Positions 25,125-33,501 of a DNA stretch of 34,252 bases are shown here, piece after piece. Below the pieces are notes generated by a model that searched no databases, was not told the DNA's origin, and was given only the letters and a program-made list of their open reading frames with translations. The stretch spans positions 1 through 34,252 of the forward strand of contig ASPJ01000010.1 in NCBI GenBank assembly GCA_000405805.1, in the 5' to 3' direction. The stretch comes from Fidelibacterota bacterium SCGC AAA003-L08. GTDB lineage: Bacteria > Fidelibacterota > Marinisomatia > SCGC-AAA003-L08 > D37C17. The position numbers and the translations under genes were made by a program. Numbering within the stretch: the first letter of the stretch is position 1; every line of letters begins with the position of its first letter.

Positions 25125-25145
25125 AATTGAGAATGATTCTCAATT
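25125..25145. promoter_or_regulatory. Fur-box-like palindrome upstream of the haem oxygenase unit
   Basis: Arms AATTGAGAA and TTCTCAATT are perfect around TGA. The core TGAGAATGATTCTCA is an exact 7-1-7 palindrome of Fur-box form. It lies just upstream of the 40-residue gene and haem oxygenase on the minus strand, 14 bases after the DUF962 gene stop. Confidence 0.82.
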
Positions 25146-25159
25146 ACAACTATTAAAAT

Positions 25160-25612
25160 CTAATATTTAATTCCTATTAAATCATAAGCCTGAGAAAGAA
25201 TCCACAAAGGTCCAATTAGCAAAAACTGGAGATCCTCAAAAAAAGATGGCTTTTTCCCCTCAATTTTATGACCAATAAATTGGCCTATCCATGCTACTAT
25301 AAAAATAATAATATATGGAATCAAGCTAGATGTATTAATTTGAATTATTATATATATCATAATAAAACTAATCAGGAGCATACCAACCCCCATAGGTAGA
25401 GATAATTTGAAATAATATAGGCTAACCAAGGCTATTAATAATGTAGCAGCATTAAAATATTTAAATTGATTAACAATAGGTATGTCAAGGATCCAAAGGA
25501 GTCCTAACAGGCTGAACATAATAAGCGGAACGCATACCCAATGAATTTTTTTATTTACTAGATTCTGATGACTTTCCCCATATGCATTTAACCAATCTTG
25601 AACAGTTCTCAT
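25160..25612 (-). CDS. DUF962/Mpo1-like membrane protein
   Basis: The 150-residue product has four membrane spans and the conserved polar marks of the DUF962 (YGL010w/Mpo1) family: ESHQNLVNKKIHWVCVPL (His15, Asn17, His24) and GQFIGHKIEGKKPSFFED (His115, Glu118). Yeast Mpo1 is an Fe(II)-dependent dioxygenase that alpha-oxidises 2-hydroxy fatty acids, with these histidines as likely iron ligands. A similar lipid reaction is plausible here but not shown. It starts 3 bases before the stop of the upstream C10 protease gene region (25616), so the two may be co-transcribed on the minus strand. Confidence 0.88.
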   Translation of the reverse strand: MRTVQDWLNAYGESHQNLVNKKIHWVCVPLIMFSLLGLLWILDIPIVNQFKYFNAATLLIALVSLYYFKLSLPMGVGMLLISFIMIYIIIQINTSSLIPYIIIFIVAWIGQFIGHKIEGKKPSFFEDLQFLLIGPLWILSQAYDLIGIKY

Positions 25613-25615
25613 TAT

Positions 25616-28429
25616 TTAGAGTAAAATCAAATTGATTAAGATAACAATATCAAGAATATCAATAAAAGTATCTGAATTCAAATCTGCTAAAAGAAAATCT
25701 GACTCACTGAAATTCTCACTAAGGATTAAATTAGAGAGTAAAACAATATCAAGGACATCGAAAGACATATCCCCATTCAAATCACCAACTTCATAATCAG
25801 ATGACGTAAAAGATCCATTCCTAAGGAGATTTCCTCTATGGATACTCCAATCTTCATTAATACTTGAAGGCTCTTTGATATCTATACCAAATAAAGTTGT
25901 ATTGGCTCCAATTATAACTTCGATATCACCATCATTATCTAAATCAGCAAGCATAGGAGAGCCCGTGACACCAATTCCAGTTTCAATAGGAAAATAATCT
26001 AACATTTGATTATCCATATTAACTGCAACTATCAAGCCTCCTGAAGTTCCAAATATAACTTCAATACTTGAGTCATTATCTAAATCTGAAATTACTGGAG
26101 ATGTAATTATAGGACTTCCAAAGTCTATAGGGAAGCCAGGAAGACTGTTCCCATACTTATCATTTCCATATAGATATCCATCATAAGACCCGTAGAATAT
26201 ACTAAGACTATTACCATACTGATAAAAAGCAGGAGATGTACGTATTCTATCATTTGTTATAAATTCATAAACTATCTGCCCATCAGTAGTTACCCCATAT
26301 AGCATACCGTTATCATTGCCTGAAAAAATATAATTTTCACCATCTATTTCCGCTATTACTGGAGCAGATTTAAATTTTTCAGAGGCAGTATATAATACCT
26401 CTATAACAGCACTATCATTAATTAATAAAATTTGATTATCTGTTTCAGTAGCAACAACAATATCATCTTTAGAATTATCATTCAAATCCTTAAGAGCAAC
26501 TCCTCTTAGAGCTTTTTGATTGATCTGAAGAGGAAAGCCTGGGACATTAGATCCATCATGATTTAAAACATATACTTTTCCATTGATATCATAACCTACT
26601 GCAACTATCTCATTCATACCATCCCCATCAACATCACCAAGTGCAGGCGTACCCATCATATATTGGTCTGTTTCATATTCTAATTCAATATTGCCATATA
26701 CATCAACTACATAGATATGTTTATTTTTGCTCGTAAAAACAAGTTCTATTACACCATCTCCATCAATATCATCTGCCGAAGGAGAACCCCATATTTGCAC
26801 TGCATCTCCCGACAATTGAAGCGGAAATCCATCTATTATGCCTCCAAAGGCATCAATCCCATGAATAGCTCCTCCATGATCTCCAAAAAATAATTCTTTA
26901 AACCCGTCTCCATTTATATCAATTGCAACAGGAGAAGATTCAACAGTATGATTATTTAAAAATGGAAATGATGATTGATTTATCGATACTTCAAAATCGA
27001 GAGAATAATCCTCAAAATACTCGTCTCCTACAATATAAACGTTCAAGCTATACATCCCTAATTCAATATCATCTGATATTGAAATGGAAAATGGATTTAA
27101 ATCATTAATAAAGGTTTCTCCAGCATCAATGCTATCAATATAAAAAGTATCCGAATTAAGAACAATTGCATTGCTAGTAGACTCAATCTGAACTTCTAAA
27201 TTGCTACCATCAGCCCAAGGGATAAAATTTTCTAATTCTAAAATTAGCTCAATATTTTCTCCTGGATTAATTTTTCCATCATTATCCCCGCCATTCTGAT
27301 CACTCATTTGAAAAGAATTAATCACTAAGTTAGGTACTGTTAAATCCTGCGGTTGCATCTTAGTAAGTGCTCCTTGGCTAGAATCAAATCCACCAAGAGT
27401 ACTTAAAGGAAAATAGCCATTATTATATCCTCCCCAGCCCCAATTACAATGGAATTCATCTCCTTCATAGCCATCTATATTCCATGCATGGCATCCATCA
27501 TTACTACAACCTCTATATATTATAGGTCGATGTAAATCAAGATCATCAATTAATTTCTGCCTATATACACTATCTGAAAAATTCTCAGGATAGATTCCCG
27601 TAATAGTAGATTCAAAGTTAAAATAGTTAACCATTGCATGATATGTTGAAGGTGATTGTGGACCCATCACCCATGCCCCAGACCCACTTGCTCCATAATT
27701 CATATTAACCGCTATACCTGCATGAAGGAGGAGAAGTTGAGATTCTGTATTACCTACATTAGTTTCCATATTATCATAGTCATAGAAAGTATTCCCAAAA
27801 TCTGCCTGTAAATATCCATAAGGAGAGTTATATCCATGACTTCCTGTTCCATACTGCGGATATTCCCAGTAGTGCATGATTTGCCCCATTGATACTGCCA
27901 CGCAGCCAACAAGAGCATGCCCATCAGGACCTGCTTGATCATTAGGGCACATTGTATTCCATGTAGCCCCCTGGTCAAATCTTGCTGTCAATAACGGCGC
28001 CATATTTCTTAAATCCAAGGGTGCAATATCATCAGAGAGATATTTACTCCAAGTATCTTGGATTTTTATTGATGGGGAAGAATCTTCTATAATTGAAGTT
28101 TTAATTTCATTTTTAAATAAATCTAACAAATAGCTAATGTTAGTTGGAGTTTCATCCGAATAAACAAAATTATTTTCAAAACTATAACCTAAAACTGGAA
28201 GGACACGATTATTTGCTGCAATCAAAATAAATCCTTTTGGGTATAGGTTGAATATATAGAATATATCATAAGAATTATCTGATATTAATTCTACAGATTG
28301 AATATTAATATTATCATCACCACTTCTTTCCATAAATAAATTAGAAGCTACTATAGTTGCATCATCTTGATTAATAGGCATGGATAGTAAAAAAGTCAGC
28401 AATAATGTAAATGTAAAAAATCTTGACAT
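25616..28429 (-). CDS. Secreted C10-family (streptopain-like) cysteine protease with FG-GAP-like repeats and dockerin-like tail
   Basis: The 937-residue product has a signal peptide and a propeptide-like region (20-145, Spi/C10 inhibitor-like). The C10 catalytic domain follows, with Cys176 (GHALVGCVAVSMGQIMHYW) and His314 (DGCHAWNIDGYEGD), then CNWGWGGYNNGYF. Residues about 365-480 are a beta-sandwich (CARDB-like: LVINSFQMSDQNGGDNDGKI). Residues 490-860 are FG-GAP/VCBS-like repeats (DINGDGFKELFFGDHGG, DIDGDGVIELVF, DVDGDGMNEIVAVG), likely a beta-propeller. The tail (875-937) is dockerin-like (DLNGDMSFDVLDIVLLSNLI, DLNSDTFIDILDIVILINLI). It is likely an exported protease that digests proteins outside the cell. 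Streptopain and interpain are family examples. Confidence 0.9.
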   Translation of the reverse strand: MSRFFTFTLLLTFLLSMPINQDDATIVASNLFMERSGDDNINIQSVELISDNSYDIFYIFNLYPKGFILIAANNRVLPVLGYSFENNFVYSDETPTNISYLLDLFKNEIKTSIIEDSSPSIKIQDTWSKYLSDDIAPLDLRNMAPLLTARFDQGATWNTMCPNDQAGPDGHALVGCVAVSMGQIMHYWEYPQYGTGSHGYNSPYGYLQADFGNTFYDYDNMETNVGNTESQLLLLHAGIAVNMNYGASGSGAWVMGPQSPSTYHAMVNYFNFESTITGIYPENFSDSVYRQKLIDDLDLHRPIIYRGCSNDGCHAWNIDGYEGDEFHCNWGWGGYNNGYFPLSTLGGFDSSQGALTKMQPQDLTVPNLVINSFQMSDQNGGDNDGKINPGENIELILELENFIPWADGSNLEVQIESTSNAIVLNSDTFYIDSIDAGETFINDLNPFSISISDDIELGMYSLNVYIVGDEYFEDYSLDFEVSINQSSFPFLNNHTVESSPVAIDINGDGFKELFFGDHGGAIHGIDAFGGIIDGFPLQLSGDAVQIWGSPSADDIDGDGVIELVFTSKNKHIYVVDVYGNIELEYETDQYMMGTPALGDVDGDGMNEIVAVGYDINGKVYVLNHDGSNVPGFPLQINQKALRGVALKDLNDNSKDDIVVATETDNQILLINDSAVIEVLYTASEKFKSAPVIAEIDGENYIFSGNDNGMLYGVTTDGQIVYEFITNDRIRTSPAFYQYGNSLSIFYGSYDGYLYGNDKYGNSLPGFPIDFGSPIITSPVISDLDNDSSIEVIFGTSGGLIVAVNMDNQMLDYFPIETGIGVTGSPMLADLDNDGDIEVIIGANTTLFGIDIKEPSSINEDWSIHRGNLLRNGSFTSSDYEVGDLNGDMSFDVLDIVLLSNLILSENFSESDFLLADLNSDTFIDILDIVILINLILL

Positions 28430-28512
28430 AAAATCTCCAGTTATATCTGCCTATAAATTACATCTATTTATTTAAATTTTAATGAGTGTTTTTGTATCAA
28501 AATGTTTCTTGA

Positions 28513-31317
28513 TTACTCATAATATGAACATATAAACTTTTTATAATCGCAGTAGTTGCAGTTAATTATATTAGGATTTGCCACAAATACTTTAGATGAT
28601 ATTCGCTTAGCTATATCCGTTATTCTCCTGTCAATTTCTTCAATATCATCCTTATATAATTCTATTGATTTTTCAATATCATCAAATCGTAGAGATAACT
28701 CGCTAACTGCTATTGGGCTTAATCCACTTTTTATTTTAGAATTTAATTTTTCTCCATCCAAGTAGATTGCTAGTGCATATATAGGTAGTTGAAAACTATT
28801 ATATATCTTAGACTCAGACTTTTGTGATGTAGATGTTTTGTAATCATAAATTTTAATATTACCATCTTTATCTATATCTAGTCGATCAATAACTCCTGAT
28901 AAAATATATTTATTCATATTAATTCTAAAAAAGGCTTCAAATAATACTGGCGATGGATTATTGTCTTTTAAATATATACAATAATTCTCCAACATATCTT
29001 TAGCATCTTGGTAGTATTGATCAGACTCACATTTATAAAAATAGAGTGTACTATCCCAATGCTTTATTAATAAACGGTTCATTTCACTTTTCCCAGACAG
29101 ATTTTTTGCATGAAATTCTTGCAATATTTTATGGACTATATTTCCTAAAGCAAAAACTGAATTATATTTAATATAGGGTATTAAATCAAGACTTGAGTAT
29201 TTATACTTAAGTGCACATCTATCATATGTATCAAGTTTGCTTGCTGATAATGACAATTTTTCTACAGATAAATCTCTATTATATATTTCTTGATGTTTAT
29301 TATCTGAAATAATCGGGATATTGACTTCAATATTACTTTCTAAATATAAATCTTTACTAATTTCCTTTACAAACCTAGACTGCCTTTTCTCTGTTGTTAA
29401 TAAAAGTAATTTTTTCTTAGCTCGAGTACATGCAACATAAAAAAGTCTTCTTTCTTCATCTAGATGGTATACCTTTGGATCTGCATATTCATTTGACCAT
29501 TTTTTAAAATTTAAAGGAATTTTTGATAAAAACTGCGGATTCTTAAATGACTGAGGAAACTTGGAGCTCTGGAGAAACGGTAATACGACATAGTCAAACT
29601 CCATTCCTTTAGAATTATGGACTGTCATCAAATAAATTGAGGGATCTTCCAAAACATCTTCATTCTTAGCTATAAAACTATTATTGTCAACTAATAAATT
29701 AATGTAATCACATAGACTCCTTATGCTCTCCTTTGAATTGAAATTATAAAATTTTTCAATAATTCCCTCAATATCATCAATATATTTCTGTTCTCTTAAA
29801 CACAAACGATAATTATCATTTATAAATCCATTGATAGTTTTAATCAAATTATATCTGTTTAAACTATTGGCAATCAAAACAATTTTGTTAATCCATAGAT
29901 TTTCATCTACATTAAAAAGCTCTTTATTAGCAGTACATTCATCCAATATATTAGAATTATTTTTCCATAGACGAACAACAGACTCTCTAAAACTATTGGA
30001 AAATTTATTTTTTGTTAATCTAAGCAATGAATGTAAATTATATTTTGAATTTGATATAAGATTTAAAAATGCAACAACATCTTTGATAATCTTCTTCTCA
30101 AATAATCTATCGTTTGAATATGTATGTGAAATTCTGCTGCTGGTTAAGATTTTAGACATTATATTACAATCAGAATTCGTTCTACATAAAACAGCTAACG
30201 ATTTATCTTTTTGGTTATCAAAAAGCTCTTTAATTAAATATAAAACTTGACCCGCTTGTAAATTCTTATCTCCTATATACATCTTAACAGAATCATTAGA
30301 ATATTCTTGATCTTCAGAAATTAATAATTCTTTATCCATTCTATTCTCATTATTAACAATCACTGCATTTGCAATATCTAGTATATTTTGATTAGACCTA
30401 TAGTTCTTAATTAGTTCGATTTTCCTATATTTCAGATTTTTACTATAATACTCATTGAAGCTGAGTATATTGTAAGAATTTGATCCCCTAAAGGAATATA
30501 TAGATTGGTCATCGTCACCTACTACTGTAATATTATTATGAGACGCTATCTTATAAATAATTTCAGAAAAAGCAAAATTATTATCTTGAAATTCATCAAT
30601 AATAATAAATTTAAATTTATCTTGAATAGATTCTAGAATACTTGGATTAGAATCTAATAAATTCCATAAATCATAAATCATATCCTCATATTCAATAAAA
30701 GAAGATTCTTTCCTAATTTCATTAAACTGCTTAAATGTCTCTATCGCATCATATAATTGCATAAAAACTTCATTGTCATTTTCTGATTCTTCAATTTTAT
30801 CTAAACAATGATTCCTCAAGTTCTTCAACTCATTATTATTAAAGAGTTCTTGCTTAAACTGATCGTGAATAGAGAGCAATGACTTTATTGCTTTAATAGG
30901 AAATCTATTATACAATTTACTTTTAAAAGGTTCTAAATCATGGATTTTCTTTGAAAGGAGATAAACTGATTCATCTTTACTGATTAGTGTAGGAGAATTA
31001 TCATATTTTAAAAGCAAATGATTGTCATCAACAATTTCCTTTGCAAAAGCATGAAAAGTACATGTTGTTATCAAGTCACTTTCTTCAATATTCTTCTTAG
31101 ACAACCTCTCCTTTAAATTAGAAGCAGCATCCACAGAGAATGTCAAAGCAAGTATTTCAGAAGGATGAATAGAGTGATTATTTATAGAATAAGTAATTCT
31201 TTCTATTATAGTAGTTGTTTTGCCTGTACCCGCACCAGCAAGAACTAATAAAGGGAATTTACCATGCTGAACAGCATCTAATTGTCTATTGTTTAAATGA
31301 GTTGAATTTTCAGGCAA
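28513..31317 (-). CDS. UvrD/Rep-type helicase fused to RecB-like Fe-S nuclease
   Basis: The 934-residue product is a superfamily 1 helicase with Walker A GAGTGKT (28-34), Walker B/motif II IIIDEFQD, motif III VVGDDDQSIYSFRGS, motif IV-like NYRSNQNI, motif V YLMTVHNSKGMEFDYVVLP and VI RRLFYVACTRAKKKLLL. The C-terminal PD-(D/E)XK nuclease has GVIDRLD (Asp811) and DYKTS (Asp825, Lys827). It is framed by Cys701 and the C-terminal set Cys920, Cys923 and Cys930, as in the 4Fe-4S clusters of AddB/RecB-type nucleases. It probably unwinds and trims DNA ends in repair or defence against foreign DNA. No AddA/AddB partner is seen in the window. It stands alone between two secreted-protein genes. Confidence 0.93.
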   Translation of the reverse strand: MPENSTHLNNRQLDAVQHGKFPLLVLAGAGTGKTTTIIERITYSINNHSIHPSEILALTFSVDAASNLKERLSKKNIEESDLITTCTFHAFAKEIVDDNHLLLKYDNSPTLISKDESVYLLSKKIHDLEPFKSKLYNRFPIKAIKSLLSIHDQFKQELFNNNELKNLRNHCLDKIEESENDNEVFMQLYDAIETFKQFNEIRKESSFIEYEDMIYDLWNLLDSNPSILESIQDKFKFIIIDEFQDNNFAFSEIIYKIASHNNITVVGDDDQSIYSFRGSNSYNILSFNEYYSKNLKYRKIELIKNYRSNQNILDIANAVIVNNENRMDKELLISEDQEYSNDSVKMYIGDKNLQAGQVLYLIKELFDNQKDKSLAVLCRTNSDCNIMSKILTSSRISHTYSNDRLFEKKIIKDVVAFLNLISNSKYNLHSLLRLTKNKFSNSFRESVVRLWKNNSNILDECTANKELFNVDENLWINKIVLIANSLNRYNLIKTINGFINDNYRLCLREQKYIDDIEGIIEKFYNFNSKESIRSLCDYINLLVDNNSFIAKNEDVLEDPSIYLMTVHNSKGMEFDYVVLPFLQSSKFPQSFKNPQFLSKIPLNFKKWSNEYADPKVYHLDEERRLFYVACTRAKKKLLLLTTEKRQSRFVKEISKDLYLESNIEVNIPIISDNKHQEIYNRDLSVEKLSLSASKLDTYDRCALKYKYSSLDLIPYIKYNSVFALGNIVHKILQEFHAKNLSGKSEMNRLLIKHWDSTLYFYKCESDQYYQDAKDMLENYCIYLKDNNPSPVLFEAFFRINMNKYILSGVIDRLDIDKDGNIKIYDYKTSTSQKSESKIYNSFQLPIYALAIYLDGEKLNSKIKSGLSPIAVSELSLRFDDIEKSIELYKDDIEEIDRRITDIAKRISSKVFVANPNIINCNYCDYKKFICSYYE

Positions 31318-31323
31318 TAAATA

Positions 31324-33459
31324 TTATTTCATTAAAATTAATTTTTGATTTGAAGATATATTTTCTGATATAATTTTAACGAAATAAATACCACTTGGAT
31401 ACATAGATGCATCCCAATTAACAGAATGTATACCTCTGCTAAAATTGTTTTGAACTAAATTTTCAATTAATCTGCCATTAATATCGTAAATGTCAATATT
31501 TATATCCATATCTTTATCAACTGTAAACTCAATATTTGTTGATGGATTAAAAGGATTTGGATATATTGTTGTAATAAAAATATTATCAGGAATCTCAAGA
31601 TTGGTTAATACTCCAGTATGGAATAATTCATTATTAGTCCATTCAGGGATATCTCCCTGTAAAACATGTATATCTCCATCTAAGTCTAATACTTTAAGAG
31701 TTACATCGTCTGAGGCTGTTAAATAACCCGAAGTTTCAATAGAAAAATCATAACCCATTGCTGGAACATCTGTGTATTGGCCCATCCATTTACGTGCACC
31801 AACGAGTACATTTTCATTATACGCTAATATCCATGAACCCTTTTCTATAGATTTATTATCAATTAGAATATTTTCTATAAAATAAAATGCTTGATAAATA
31901 GATTGATTATACTCCATTCCTTTAGGATATTTTTGAGTATTATCAATATTAGAATCAATACTTCTAGTTAACTGTTCATCTGCAATATTAAAATGAAATT
32001 GAAAATCTTCACTCACTTTAAACCAATAACCTTTTCCACCATCAAGATAAGTTAAACTACCCGCCCAGGAGCCATTAGGTAATAAACTTGCAGCAACACC
32101 TTCTCCAATAACACCATTTATATAATCATAAAACTCGCTAGATATAGCATCTCCTATTGGCATAGATATATCTGATGGATATGAAATTAAATTTGCACCT
32201 GCATGTAAATCATATGCTAATTCTGGGTCTGATGGAATCGCATCTGACATTAGAAGACTAGCAGCATCTTCAATCTTAATCCAATATCCTGAAGTTGTAG
32301 TGATTTCTGATAAACTACCTACCCATGTACCATTTGGCAATAGATTTGCAGCTAAACCTTCTCCTATAATACCAATCATAACATCATCTAATGAATACAT
32401 TGTGTTATATAGTGAATTATCTTCTGGGATAGCATAAAAACTAACTAAATTTGCGCCTGCATGTAGATTCAAAGAAACCTCTACATTAGAAGAACATTCA
32501 TCAACACCAGTATTGCCACCAACACATTCATCACATTCATCTAAATAGGCATTTCCAAAACAATCTCCATTACAATCTTGATCTGTATTTTCACCATCAC
32601 ATATACCGCATTCATCATATTCAGCGGTTCCAGCACATTCACCTGTACAATCTAATACATTAGCATCGCAATCACATGCACCTTCATCAATACCATCTCC
32701 ACCACATTCTCCGCATTCATCTACTACTGCAAAACCTCCGCATTCACCAAAACAATCTGCAATATTACCATCACAGTCACATGTACCCTCATCAATACCA
32801 TCTCCAGCACATTCGCCACATTCATCTATTACTGCAAAACCTCCACATTCACCTGCACAATCTAAAACAGTATCACCATTCGGAATACCTGCACAATCAT
32901 CACAATCATCACCTGAGTTATCAGATGCAACACAACCACAATCACTTACCCATGAATCACCATTTGGAACACCTGCACAATCAGCACATGCAGAATTATT
33001 ACCATCACATACACCACATTCATCATAAACTGAACTACCGCCCCATGTACCCGCACAATCCTGCACACAGTCATTAGAACTATCTGAATCACATGTCCCA
33101 CATTCATCTACTTCTGCAGAACCTCCACATTCACTAGCACAATCAAACTCATTTCCTGCACAATCAGGATATTCATCTGTACAATCTGCTACTAAATCTG
33201 GATCCTCTCCAGGAACATAATACACAATGGGGATTTGACCTCCTATTGAATCAGAAAAAACTAAATTACTTAAACCTGTTGCCTCACCAACTAAATCTAA
33301 ATTCACAAAAGTACCACAGCCTGCGGAAACAGGAGTGCCTGTTAAACTAAAAGCAATCACCATAGAAGAACTATTTGAAATCATTAAACCTGCTGAAGCT
33401 GCATCTCCACCGCTTGCTCCAGTAATTGTTGTTCCATCTATATTAAATTGAAAATCCAC
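31324..33459 (-). CDS. Large Cys-rich secreted protein, C-terminal part with type IX sorting tail
   Basis: This 711-residue stretch begins in a cohesin-like beta domain (FQFNIDGTTITGASGGDAAS ... VIAFSLTGTPVSAGCGTFVNL). It continues with about 18 Cys/Asp/Gly repeats (DECGTCDSD, DCAGECGGFAVIDECGECAG, EGTCDCDGNIADC). Two copies of a 70-residue LHAGANLVSF/LHAGANLISY module with GVIGEGVAASLLPNGSWAGS follow. It ends in a type IX-like sorting domain (YPNPFNPSTNIEFTV ... GIYFVKIISEN). The GTG at 33459 is not the true start: the reading continues in the 33502-34252 part after two single-base indels. It is probably a surface adhesin or matrix protein. Confidence 0.85.
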   Translation of the reverse strand: MDFQFNIDGTTITGASGGDAASAGLMISNSSSMVIAFSLTGTPVSAGCGTFVNLDLVGEATGLSNLVFSDSIGGQIPIVYYVPGEDPDLVADCTDEYPDCAGNEFDCASECGGSAEVDECGTCDSDSSNDCVQDCAGTWGGSSVYDECGVCDGNNSACADCAGVPNGDSWVSDCGCVASDNSGDDCDDCAGIPNGDTVLDCAGECGGFAVIDECGECAGDGIDEGTCDCDGNIADCFGECGGFAVVDECGECGGDGIDEGACDCDANVLDCTGECAGTAEYDECGICDGENTDQDCNGDCFGNAYLDECDECVGGNTGVDECSSNVEVSLNLHAGANLVSFYAIPEDNSLYNTMYSLDDVMIGIIGEGLAANLLPNGTWVGSLSEITTTSGYWIKIEDAASLLMSDAIPSDPELAYDLHAGANLISYPSDISMPIGDAISSEFYDYINGVIGEGVAASLLPNGSWAGSLTYLDGGKGYWFKVSEDFQFHFNIADEQLTRSIDSNIDNTQKYPKGMEYNQSIYQAFYFIENILIDNKSIEKGSWILAYNENVLVGARKWMGQYTDVPAMGYDFSIETSGYLTASDDVTLKVLDLDGDIHVLQGDIPEWTNNELFHTGVLTNLEIPDNIFITTIYPNPFNPSTNIEFTVDKDMDINIDIYDINGRLIENLVQNNFSRGIHSVNWDASMYPSGIYFVKIISENISSNQKLILMK

Positions 33460-33501
33460 CTATCTCTGAAGAAGAATTATAATATACTTCTCCATTTTCA
33501 C
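33460..33501 (-). other. Frame-shifted bridge joining the two parts of the large Cys-rich protein
   Basis: Both flanking parts are in the same frame, with two in-frame stops between. If one A is added in the A run at 33504-33505 and one removed at 33451-33454, the segment reads DMNVYLGENGEVYYNSSSEI and then GGFQFNIDG, joining the domains smoothly. This points to two compensating homopolymer indels. Confidence 0.75.

Noticed and set aside
32676..33077. His-rich plus-strand frames opposite the Cys-repeat protein
   Set aside because: They are mirror frames of GAT/TGT/GGT-rich repeats; similar frames occur at 33636-33821 and 33746-34099.
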